From: Aristolochia californica
Lineage: Eukaryota > Streptophyta > Magnoliopsida > Piperales > Aristolochiaceae
Assembly (NCBI GenBank): GCA_029961685.1
Contig: JARWKL010000008.1
Location: 40,688,821-40,752,820, forward strand
Length of the DNA: 64,000 bases
Direction of reading: 5' to 3'
In this document: positions 37,085 through 47,084 of the stretch, piece by piece
How the letters are laid out: every line of letters begins with the position of its first letter
How positions within the stretch are numbered: the stretch's first letter is position 1
Made by a program: the position numbers and the translations under genes
The notes under the pieces: model-generated
What the model was told of the DNA's origin: nothing
The model's input: the letters and a program-made list of their open reading frames with translations, nothing else
The model's database searches: none

Positions 37085-40000
37085 CAACCAGTATCGGTTC
37101 TATTTGGAAGGTCATTGATGGCTGAGATAGTTTTGTCACCTCTCCTTGACAGAGTAATCAGTTCCATAGGATCTGCACTCGTCCAAGATATCAGAGTAGT
37201 TTGGGGAGTTGAAGAGGAACTCCAGAGACTTTCCAGAACGCTTTCAGCCATCAATTCTTTGATGGCAGATGCTGAAGAGAAGCAACTGGAATCTAATACT
37301 ATGAAAGATTGGCTCAGGAAGCTCAAAGAAGTAGTGTACGATGCGGAAAATGTTGTTGATGATTTCAATTTAGATGCACTACAAGCACAACAAGCTGGGG
37401 ATGTTGTTGAATCAAAAAAGAGAAAAGAGGTACATAACCTTTGCCTTTGCTTTTCTCTAAAGAAAGTTACATTTCAGCTTAAAATAGGGAAAAGGATACA
37501 AGATATAAGAAAGAGACTAGATGAGATTGCAAAGGAGCGCAACCAGTTTCATCTCTGTGAGATGAGTGTGGCTAGACCCATCCAAATCAGACAAGGTCCA
37601 TTTACAAGCCCCTTGATAGATCCATCTATTGTTGTAGGGAGGGAAGAGGAGAAAGATAAATTAATAAAAGAACTGCTGATGTCAAACGAATCAATTAGTG
37701 AAAAACATTTCTCAGTTATTCCTATAGTTGGTTTAGGAGGGCTTGGCAAGACCACTTTTGCTCGACTTGTTTATAATAACGAGGAGGTAAAGCAATACTT
37801 TGAAGTAAAAGGATGGGTGTGTGCATCTGATAGGTTTGAGGGAAGGAGGGTTACAAAAGAAATTGTAGAGTCAATAACTTGAAAGAAATGTGATGTAATA
37901 CAACCTGAAAATTGCCTCAAGAACTTGATAGAAGGGAAGAAATTTTTGATTGTGATAGATGATGTATGGGAAGATGCTCTCAGTTACTGGGATGATTTTC
38001 GCATACCATTTATACATGGAAACCAAGGAAGCAAACTAATAGTTACAACGAGGAGTGAAAAAGTTTCTTCAGTTATGGGCACATCTGCTTCCTTTCATTT
38101 GGTAGGCTTACCAGATGAAGATTGTCTTAAATTATTCTTGAGGAAGGCATTTGTGAATGGCGATGAGGAGAGATACCCAAACTTGGTTGACATTGGGAAA
38201 GTGATAGTGAAGAAATGTAGAGGGGTCCCTTTGGCTATAAATACACTAAGTGGCCTTCTCACATTTACAAGAAATAAAAGTGAGTGGAATGGTGTTCTTG
38301 ACAGTTCCTTTTGGAAGTTGCCTCAAAATGAGAATAGTATTTTACCTGCCCTCAGATTGAGCTACCATCACCTGCCACCAAAGGTGAAGCCATGCTTTGC
38401 TTTTTGTTCTTTATTTCCAAAAGATTGGAGATTTGATAAGGATGAGTTAATTAGAATGTGGATGGCACTAGGGTACATACAACCAGATGGATGGAGAGAA
38501 GAAGAAGTTATAGGGGATAAATACTTTAGTGATTTACTGATGATTTCCTTCTTTTCTGTTATTCCTCACAAAAATGAATTCACCATGCATGATCTAGTCC
38601 ATGACTTGGCAGAATCATTGGCAAAAGAAGAGTGTATTAGATTGCATGACGGCAAGTTGGATCTAATTCCTAAAAAGAACAATATCCCTCAAGGAGCTCG
38701 TCATGCATCTTTGATTTTGAGTGGGAATGCAGAAAAAGTAAGCTTTGATTATATAAAAAGTTTGAGGCGACTGCGTACCGTTGTAGCCCTAACTCAAATA
38801 TGTAGTGTTATTGATGAGTTTGACGTGATTAATATTATAGCAGAACTCAAATTTTTGCACGTAATGAGGTTGAGAAATAGCAATATATGTAGATTGCCCA
38901 ACGTTGTTGGTTGTTTGCGGTTATTACGGTACCTTGATCTTTCATGCAGTAAAATTGAAGAATTGCCATATTCAATTTGCAGTCTTTCATATCTCCAAAC
39001 ATTAAACCTAGAAGGTTGTGTAAATTTGAAGAAGTTGCCTAATAACACAGCTACCCTCAAGAACCTAAGGCACCTCAATATAACCAATTGCTATGACCTG
39101 ACTTGTATGCCTACTCAGATTGGAAAACTTACAAATTTAAGAAAATTAACTTGCTTCATTGTGGGGAAGGAGGCAGGGACGAAAATAGTAGAACTTGAAG
39201 GATTGAACAGTTTGACAGGTAAACTTGACATTAAAAGGCTTGAAAATGTAGTTGACGGGGAAGAGGTGAAGGAAGCTGGTTTGAAGAATAAACAACTTAG
39301 GTGGCTGGAATTATTTTGGACACATGAGGAGGCACGCGATAGATCCATAGATGAAGACGTGCTTGAAAACCTCCAACCTCATATGAACTTGGAAACATTA
39401 ACTTTGTGGGATTATCAGGGCACTTATCTACCAAGTTGGTTGTCGAATCTACCCTCTCTCAATAAATTGAATTTGTTAGTTTGTCGGGAACTAGCATCCT
39501 TGCCAGAGGATTTTGGAAAACTCAGGTCTCTTGAACGATTGTGGTTGTACAGATGTCCTAAAATACCATCTCTACCAAGCAGTGGGCTGCCGAAGTCTTT
39601 GAAGAAACTTGGTATCTTGCATTTGCCCTTGTTGATGGAAAGTTGCGAACATATAAATGGAAGGGATTGGCCCAAGATAGCACATATCCCTTTTATTTCT
39701 ATTCACTAGCTATTCAACTTTCAAAGAAGAGAAGAACATTAGAGAGGTAACTTCTTGACAGTCTTTTCTTTATATTGATATTTAAAGTTACTTTCACCTA
39801 CATATACTACTAAGGAGCCAAATAATACTGATCCATTTCAAAATTTTCAATTCAATGGATTCTTATATGGCTCAAGGAAACTCCTAACAAAGGTATCTAT
39901 ATAAAGGTATGTAACTGCAAGCTCTCTTCCCTCAGAAATTTAGCATATTTTTTACATGCTATCTGGCAAGGTGAGAACTCGTCTTTCTTTTATTTCTTGT

Positions 40001-41150
40001 TTTTTTTTTTTCATCTTTTCTACGACGTTCTCTCTCCCACCATGTCCATAAGGAGTAGCTCTTTACATTTGAATGACATTAAAGGAGAGATATAATGCCC
40101 CTCTCCCTCTAATTAGACCCTTTGAATATATTATTTTCGAGAACTGTTAAATTAGATTAAACAAAGTTTTGCAGCTTTTAATTATTTTATGTCATTAGAA
40201 ATATAACATTTTTCTTGCTTTCCCTTATTTAAAAATTTTTCAAGGTATGAAATAATGAAAGGTGCATTTGGATCAATTTCTCGTCTACCGACTACATATA
40301 TAGCAGAGGACCAATTACACATGATTGGTTAAGGCTTTCTCTAATGTGACCCTCATGTATCTTGTTCTCCTTGTGTAAGTATTGTATTTTGAAGATTTTT
40401 TAGTTTGTATTTATGCTTTGGTTAATTGTGTTCGTACTACTAAAATCGGAAATGTGATGTTATTTCCCTTTTATGACATGTATTCACTTGTTATGCTATT
40501 TCTATGTTATGACTTAAAAAATAGAACATAAGAAAATGTTCTATATAAAATTGTGAATAGGACATAGTAAATTCAACCTATATAAAATAATATAAGAATA
40601 AGAATTAAAATAAGGACATAGGGTTATTAGATTTCCACCAAAACTTTTTTTATTTTTTATTTTTGGCTTTACGAAATTAAAAAAATTTGAGCCCACCTTT
40701 TGAGGGCTTTGAGCCATGACAAAATGGGCCCAATTCACCTTTCCGTGTAAACCTTTATATTTTGATTTATTTTGTTAAAAGGTTAAAATTTTGTTTAAGA
40801 TAAAAAGGAAATAATATAAATAAAAAAACAAAGGCTAAAATAAACTTTATAAAAGTGAATATAATAAAATGAAAATTTAAAGTTTTAAATTAAAATTACA
40901 AACAACAAATAAACAGATAAATAGAACAAAAGAAAAAACTGAAGTTTTTGTTAAATAAATAAAATATAATATGGAACCAATTATTTAATACTTATTATAC
41001 TAATTAAAATAACAAATAAAATTAAAATTAAACTGCAAATAAGTATTTATTATAATATATAAAGAAAGAAATGAAAATAATCATTTATAAATTAATAAAT
41101 AATATATTAATTTTAAAATTAATAATAAAGAAATGGAATAGAGAGTAAAA
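37085..41150. repeat. Right copy of the CNL tandem segmental duplication
   Basis: Partner of 30890-35640. It lacks both insertions seen in the left copy and keeps an almost complete coding frame. After the gene, 39710-41150 is AT-rich DNA shared with the left copy, with no further gene. Confidence 0.88.
37118..39709 (+). pseudogene. CC-NB-LRR resistance gene (copy 2) with one in-frame stop
   Basis: Intracellular immune receptor of the CNL class (RGA-like). A single 864-codon frame runs from ATG 37118 to 39709, broken only by TGA at 37880-37882 (codon 255). Domains: Rx-type coiled coil (residues 1-150; LMADAEEKQ, YDAENVVDDF), P-loop GLGGLGKTT (about 205), RNBS-A FEVKGWVCASD, kinase-2 FLIVIDDVWED (about 276), RNBS-B GSKLIVTTRSEK, GLPL-type CRGVPLAINTLSGLL (about 367), [20 protein letters not shown] motif MHDLVHDLA (about 490), then about 8-10 irregular LRRs ending GRDWPKIAHIPFI. 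All diagnostic NB-ARC motifs are intact. The stop would leave coiled coil plus P-loop only, about 254 residues. Possible explanations are a recent null allele, sequence error, or an intron that removes the stop; no convincing GT-AG pair around it was found. Confidence 0.9.
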
Positions 41151-41159
41151 TTAACAGGA

Positions 41160-41430
41160 AAGTAATGTAAAAAAATTCACATTCGAGAGGTATAATATTT
41201 TCTTGACTTACCAACGACGTGGTGGTGACATGGCGTAAGACTCTTTGGGTGTTGACGTGGCATGATGATGTGGCTCTACGTAAGCGTTCAAAGTTTACGT
41301 ATCACCTTTGACTATACACATGTGGATTTGACTAGTTAAAGTTGTGTATTTGCGCAATTAAGTTCCAAAGTTGGTTATTTTTATTATTATTTTTAAAAAA
41401 ATTGGGTAATATACTAAAATTCCCTAAAAA
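41160..41430. mobile_element. Diverged arm of a long-inverted-repeat element
   Basis: Contains TTTGACTATACACATGTGGATTTGACTAGTTAAAG followed by GTTATTTTTATTATT and preceded by repeated GACGTGGCATGATG/GTGGTGACATGG words. The same order of words occurs in the arms at 43740-43950 and 45540-45730. Only one arm is seen here, so it is a fragment or a solo arm. Confidence 0.5.
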
Positions 41431-41699
41431 TAAATACAGATACAAAAGATATAGGGGTAGATGCATTGGTTGATAGGGACATGGGGTAGATGCTGGTATA
41501 ATTTTGGGGTGTTGAAGAGGAACAAATCCTAAAATGAACACCAATCATAAGTTCCCAATTTAAGGGCAAATTACAATAGAAAGAAATGTAGTTTAAGTAA
41601 TTAGTTCAAATACATTCTTCTTATATCTTATATTTCTAAATAGAGAGAGAACGGGTTGAATGCCCTTCTATTCTCCACAAATGTCCTACTCGTCAGCTT

Positions 41700-41848
41700 C
41701 TGAACTTATGTGACCCGATCTGAGTTTATAATTTTTTGCCAACCTAAATGTTAACTCAGCGTGACTCAGTGAAATGTACTTCAGTGATTTTGTTACAGAA
41801 AATCTAGTGGACTCGTCTTTATGCATGAATTGTTGCATCGAGTTGACA
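41700..41848. repeat. Detached upstream part of the metalloproteinase duplication
   Basis: Matches 49385-49525 closely (shared GTGACTCAGTGAAA, CTTCAGTGATT, AGAAAATCTAGTGGACTCGTCTTT, GCATGAATTG). At 49525 the sequence goes directly into the second metalloproteinase upstream region, but here the corresponding continuation is only found about 4.9 kb later, near 46740. Confidence 0.75.
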
Positions 41849-41849
41849 C

Positions 41850-42765
41850 AGGTTTGTGAATAGCTTGAGCTCGGCTCGGTTATATTCGAATAAACCCGAT
41901 CTTGAATCGACTTCGAGATTAGGTTGCCGACTTGTTTAAGTAAACGAGTCGAACCCGAACTAAGCTCGGTTTGGTTCACGAGCTTGCGAACCGGCTTCTT
42001 TACTCAAAGAGTCGGATTTGGGAGTCAGGACCGAATGTGAAACCTTTCCCTCCCAAATTTTTTATGGATGCAAACTAGTGTTTCCAGCTTCCCGACACGG
42101 GTGATCCACATGCACTACATTGGTTGAGCGTCGTTCGTGATGTCGATGGTCGCAAATTTCCATGTGCGTTGTCCATCATGCATCACGAGAGTAGAGATGG
42201 CGAGCAGTGGGGATGAACAGAAAAAGGGTATGGGTTCAATTTTTTTGGAGGAAATTTCTGCTTGCTGTTATTTGCAAGTAGAGGTTGGACTTGAACCTGT
42301 TCGGATTATTCAGATACGAAGAAACACCTTTCTAGGTGAGTAGCCATCGGATTTCGTTGACGCCTCCCAGCGATGGTGTCTCTATGTACGTTTTTGGCTT
42401 GCGGCATGTTGGAACATAGCCAAGGTCGGCGTTGGGTGCGCCGTCGTCGAGGTGGTGATGGAGGCAAGGCATTGCTCTTTGCGCGTGGCTGGAGGTTGAA
42501 GATGACCTCCAGGTTTTGGATTGAGTTGGATACGACTCACCCATTCCAAATTGCGCAACTGAGTTAGTCAGTAATGCTAAGAAAAAAAATTGTTGAGTGT
42601 GAGATTTGAACCCAAGCCCTCAACTTAAATTTTTGGTAAATGACCTCGTAGTCATCTCACTTTAATTGTAATTGTTGGATACATTTAATAGATATTAGAA
42701 TAACTAGAAAATTAGTATATTTTTTTATACCATATCTCATTTAATTCATATGAATTCAATAATTT

Positions 42766-42805
<40 letters not shown>

Positions 42806-43370
42806 CATTTTTATCTTATGAAATTTTTTATTTAGTATTTTATGCATATTTTTTGTTGACTTAAATATAATGAATTAATAATTGGCATCAATTTTAGTCA
42901 ATTATTTTAGTGTCATATTTTTGTTTATATTTGACTAATTGAGTAATAGCCACAACATTTTTAATTATGAAAATTTCTAGTGACATTAAGCTTAGTCACA
43001 TAAAGTTAATGACATAAAAAATATGATTAATCATGGAGATATAATTATTTAACTTCACATGGCAAATGCTATATTTAAGTGATTAATCAAGATGGGATAT
43101 AAAAATTTCAAAAAAAAAAAAAAATCTAGTTGCCAACAGGCCTAGAAAATTCTTTTACAGACATATTTTGATCTCATCATAAAGTTATATAAATCGCTTG
43201 TGTTATAATCTAAACCCATAGTAAATTTTATAATGACATGTTGGTTTATTTGTTTGAATTTATTTACATGGCTAAATATTCAATATTTAGCTTTATTGCA
43301 TGTTTTAGTAAGTTTATTGTTTATTTTGCATTTGTTCAAATTTTATTTTTTCCAAATTTTGATTCCTCTT
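41850..43370. other. Repeat-derived DNA without a supported gene
   Basis: 41860-42000 is built of GAGCTCGGCTCGG-type words seen in many plant transposon ends. 42130-42350 holds a 68-residue plus frame (SSGDEQKKGMGSIFLEEI, CCYLQVEVGLEPVRIIQIRR) that reads like a real protein fragment but was not identified. 42772-42801 is an (AT)n microsatellite. The remainder is AT-rich. Confidence 0.4.
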
Positions 43371-43379
43371 ATATTGTTC

Positions 43380-43512
43380 ATCTCCATTAATGGAGACAAT
43401 TATAATGATTGGAAGGTGAAAATTCTCCTGTCACAGGTGCATGGACCTTTACTTGGCACTTCGAGTGAATGAACCTCCAAGCCCTATGGAATCTAGTACC
43501 CAAATTAAGACA
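43380..43512 (+). mobile_element. Ty1-copia gag remnant, frameshifted
   Basis: The frame reads INGDNYNDWKVKILLS, then shifts by one base at about 43432 and continues CMDLYLALRVNEPPSP. This is the conserved N-terminal gag signature of plant Copia elements (NYxDWK followed by xMDLxLALR). No neighbouring PBS or protease was found. Confidence 0.8.
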
Positions 43513-44084
43513 TATTTTTTATGCAAAGTTTTAAATATAGGTTAGAGCTCGAACTCGACTCGACTCGAGCTCGAACTTGAACTTGGTTAAAATTATTGGA
43601 CTTAGGCTCGATTACAATTGTAGGCTCAAGGCTAGGCTGGACTCGAGCTCGAGTTCAAAATATTTAAATGAGTTTTTTACCAAAATTACCATTTAAAAAA
43701 ACTTATTCCTGAAAACAACGACGTCATCAACTTATTTTGAAAAATACCCAACTTTGATAGGTCCAATGTACATGTGGACAGTCAAAGGCGACACATAAGC
43801 TTTGACTGATTATGTGTCGCCACATCATCCGTGCGGTATGGTAGATGAACACACCGGTTGCCACATCATTATTTTTGACACTTCATCTGCCATGTCAGTT
43901 GCCACGCCATTAAATGATTAAATTTTGAATAAATTTTAAAAAAATAAAAAAATCAAATACACTTTTTATTACCCTATATCTAAAATAATAAATTATTAAA
44001 AAATCTAATAAACTATTAAAAATTTAATTCATACATATTTAACACCATTTAATATCAATTAAAAAATTTAAAGTTACACTTTTT

Positions 44085-44870
44085 GTTACTTTATATTTTT
44101 TAAAATAAAATAAAATAAGTATACAAATTAGATTTAAAATATTTATAAATAGAAAAATTCTAACTCTTACCCATTTATTATGGATTTAAAATATTGATAA
44201 ATTGAAAATTTCTTACTCTTAAGTCTCACTCACATATTATCTATTTAAAATATTAAAAAATTAAAGAATATATATAAAAAAGTTATCTTAGAGTTTAAAA
44301 ATAAAATTTATTTGTATACTTTTTATCACCTTATTTAAAAAATAATAATATTAAGAAATTTAAAATATTTATAAATATAAAAAATCTAACTTTTTCCCAT
44401 TTATTATGGATTTAAAATATTTATAAATTGAAAAAATCTTACTCTTAAGTCTTACCCATATATTATCGATTTAAAATATTTATAAATTTAAAAAATCTAC
44501 AATTTTTTTTAAAAGTTTTAAAATACAATTTATTTGTATACTTTTATCACCTTATTTACAAAATAATAATATTTATAAATTTAAAATATTTATAAACAGA
44601 AAAAATCTAACTCTTAGCCATTTATTATGAATTTAAAATATTTATAAATTTAAAAAATCTTACTCTTAAGTCTTACCCATATATTATCGATTTAAAATAT
44701 ATTTAAATTAATAAATATAAAAAAAGTTATTTTAGAGTTTAAAAATACAATTTATTTGTATACTTTTTATCACCTTATTTACAAAATAATAAATTATTTA
44801 AAAATATATTATTTAATTAAAAATCTTAAACACCTTTTATTATCAATTAAAAATATTTATTAACTGAAAA
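44085..44870. repeat. AT-rich tandem repeat, period about 225 bp
   Basis: About 3.3 copies. The landmark TTATTATGGATTTAAAATATT recurs near 44177, 44402 and 44622; CTTACTCTTAAGTCT near 44212, 44439 and 44661; TTATCACCTTATTTA near 44322, 44547 and 44768. Each unit itself contains two TTTAAAATATTTATAAAT half-units. Confidence 0.88.
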
Positions 44871-45734
44871 AATATGAAAATTTGATTTGAGTTTAAAAAG
44901 TAAATGCATCGATAAAATTCTGGTTTACAGCCCTTTCCATGTTGTAGGTTTTAATTTATCTGCGATTGACAAAAATTTCACTAACATAAAATAAAAAATT
45001 AAACAGTAAATCACAAAAAAATCAATACAGTAATTAAACACCTAAATTCAAATCAACATTATAATTAAACACAGTAATTAGATTCAAGTAACAAAAACCC
45101 TAAAAAATCACCCTACTAAATCGGCTTCTGAAATTCAAATTCGGGTTTGGAGGGTGTGTATGGCTTCGGTTTTGAGAGAAGGGGCAGCGAGAGAGTGAAA
45201 TAATAGGGTATTAGAGCGGGGGCGGCGAGAGGATGAACAGAGGGGAACAGAGAAGAAGAACGAGAGATGAGGCTGAGATGAAGTCTCGGTTGAGACGAAG
45301 AGAGAGTGGTTGAGAGGGGGGTGTTGAGGGCGAAGCCGAGGCTGAACGGCGGCAGCAGGGGAGCGGTCGTGGCCGAGCGGCAGTAGCAGGGGAACGGCAG
45401 TAGTAGGAGAGGGAGTGAGAGGAGAGGAGAAGAGAAAGATCGAGGAAGAAATATTAGAATGAAAAAAATATAAGTGAGGGCTTACATGGCATGAACTTAC
45501 GTGGTGCGAGATGACGGGGAAAAAGAGGGAAATTGATAATGATATGGCAACTGACATGGCAGATGACATGTCAAAAATAAATGGCGTGGCAGCCGATGTG
45601 TTCATCGACCATTTTGTACTGTTGACATGGTGACACTAAGTAGTTAAAGCTTACGTGTCATTTTGACTGTTCACATGTATAGTGGACTAGTCAAAGTTGG
45701 ATATTTTTCAAAATAAGTTGATGACGTTGTTTTC

Positions 45735-46644
45735 TGTTGAAACCAGTTGCGCTAAAACTTCGAGGTATTAGTGAGAGGCGCAACAGGACCTTGTACAAGG
45801 ATTGGCCCGAGTGATACAAATACGGTTCCACACGCCCCCGCACGGGAAATACCCGTGGAAATTCGGTGGCCAAATTCACAGCCTTCGGGGGGGAGTGGGA
45901 TTCGAACTCGGGACCAACCTGCTCTGATACCATGTTAATCCGGTCCGGCTCGGTTCAGTCCGGTCCGGTTTGATCTGGTCCGGTTCGGTACGATCTGGGC
46001 GGATTCAATTCTGGTCCGCTCCAGTGCTGGTCCGATCCGGTTCGAGTTTAGACCGGTTCGGTCCGATTCGGTCGACCCGTCGGTCTGGGTCGACAGGAAA
46101 AATAAATCAACAGTACCTAAGTTTAAAAAAAATACTGTCGTCTTCGGCAACGGTCTTCGTCTTCGGCAACGGCAGCGGAGTGTCAGCTTCGGTTCGGAAA
46201 AGGGTGGTGATGCCGTCGGCGGCGCTCGTCGGAACTCGTCGGCGACGTGATTCCGACGACGTAAAATGTTTCGTCTTAGGCAACGGCTGTCTTCGTCGTC
46301 GACAACGGCAACCTTCGTCTTCGGCAATTGCAGCGGAGCGTCGGCTTCAGTCATAACAGTGTGGTGGTGCCGTCGTCGGCGTCGGCGACGTTCTTTTGGC
46401 GTCGGGACAGCCGGAATATGGAGTTGCAGAAAAAACAGAGTTCTGCAACTCCGACGGATTTTTCCTTCCTCCAGCTTCCTCCTTCGGCGATTACAGGAGC
46501 ACTTAGCTCCGACTTTCTGCGACGGAAAAGAGAGGAAAAAACTCCTGCTCTGATACCATGTTGAAACTAGTTGCGCTAAAACCTCGAGGTATTAGTGAGA
46601 GGCGTAACAGGACCTTATACAAGGATTGGCCATACGGTTCCACA
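45735..46644 (-). mobile_element. Small non-autonomous LTR retrotransposon (TRIM/LARD-like) nested in the inverted-repeat element
   Basis: Direct terminal repeats at 45735-45832 (98 bp) and 46559-46644 (86 bp, lacking a 12-bp stretch) are close copies (on the plus strand TGTTGAAAC...TTCCACA). On the minus strand a primer-binding site TGGTATCAGAGCAGG (46558-46544) touches the right repeat, and a G-rich tract lies inside the left one. The flanks share TTTC (45731-45734 and 46645-46648). A second PBS copy reads from 45932 to 45918. The 726-bp interior is G+C-rich, unlike its surroundings, and has no gag or pol. Confidence 0.83.
46135..46450. repeat. Internal tandem duplication, period about 158 bp, inside the LTR element
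   Basis: CTTCGTCTTCGGCAACGGCAGCGGAG at about 46156 recurs as CTTCGTCTTCGGCAATTGCAGCGGAG at about 46314, each followed by GTCxGCTTC and then GTGGTG.TGCCGTCG. The two units are diverged. Upstream 45945-46085 is a separate low-complexity tract of CCGGTCCGGTTCGGT words. Confidence 0.75.
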
Positions 46645-47031
46645 TTTCAAAAATAAATTTTTTAAATGGTTATTTTAGTAGAAAACTCTATTTAAATCAA
46701 GCCTCATAAGTAGGCTCGGGGTCGGCTGATTGGACGCACCCCTACACTCAACGACGAGAAGACGCAATTCATTCCAGAAAATGCAAGTTTCCACTACGCG
46801 CAGCAAATCGCAAACTCATTTTCGCAGCCAACGAGGAATCTCGCTGTCACGGAATCGAAAAAGGAAGGTAAGTAATATCCAGTTTAATTTAACAGCTTTC
46901 TTACCCTTTTAACGAATTAAACACCCTTCTGTCCAGCAAATTTTCCTCCCTGATTCAAAGAACGTCCGGCCAAAAACTTCCTTTCTTCACCAGTCGCCTG
47001 CATTACTCTTTGCTGTCAAGAACAGTCGAGA

Positions 47032-47041
47032 ATATATTTAA
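47032..47041 (+). promoter_or_regulatory. TATA box of metalloproteinase 1
   Basis: AATATATTTA about 45 bp before the ATG, embedded in AGTCGAGAATATATTTAAAC; the same context precedes the second copy. Confidence 0.6.
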
Positions 47042-47084
47042 ACAGATGCAGCAGCTCTAACAGTAAACAAGCTTCCGGGTAGAG

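Larger units (their letters stand above)
43640..46710. mobile_element. DNA element with about 300-bp inverted terminal arms
   Basis: The left arm (about 43655-43960) and the reverse complement of the right arm (about 45520-45734, then 46645-46705 after an insertion) align over about 300 bp. Shared words in order are TTTAAATGAGTTTT, ACCATTTAAAAAA, GAAAACAACG, CATCAACTTATTTTGAAAAATA, CCAACTTTGA, ACATGTG.ACAGTCAAA, TAAGCTTT, GATGAACACA and CATCTGCCATGTCAGTTGCCA. The interior holds AT-rich tandem repeats and no transposase. Long arms suggest a non-autonomous Mutator-like or fold-back element; the exact ends and target duplication could not be fixed. The right flank ends GCACCCCTA at 46735-46743. 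Confidence 0.72.

Noticed and set aside
45135..45605. 156-residue minus-strand ORF rich in Ser and Pro
   Set aside because: It lies in the arm-proximal part of the inverted-repeat element and is low complexity, caused by GA-rich sequence on the plus strand; no domain.
45897..45932. Possible tRNA gene because of GTTCGAATCCC
   Set aside because: No acceptor stem, anticodon arm or A box is present around it; it belongs to the LTR element interior.
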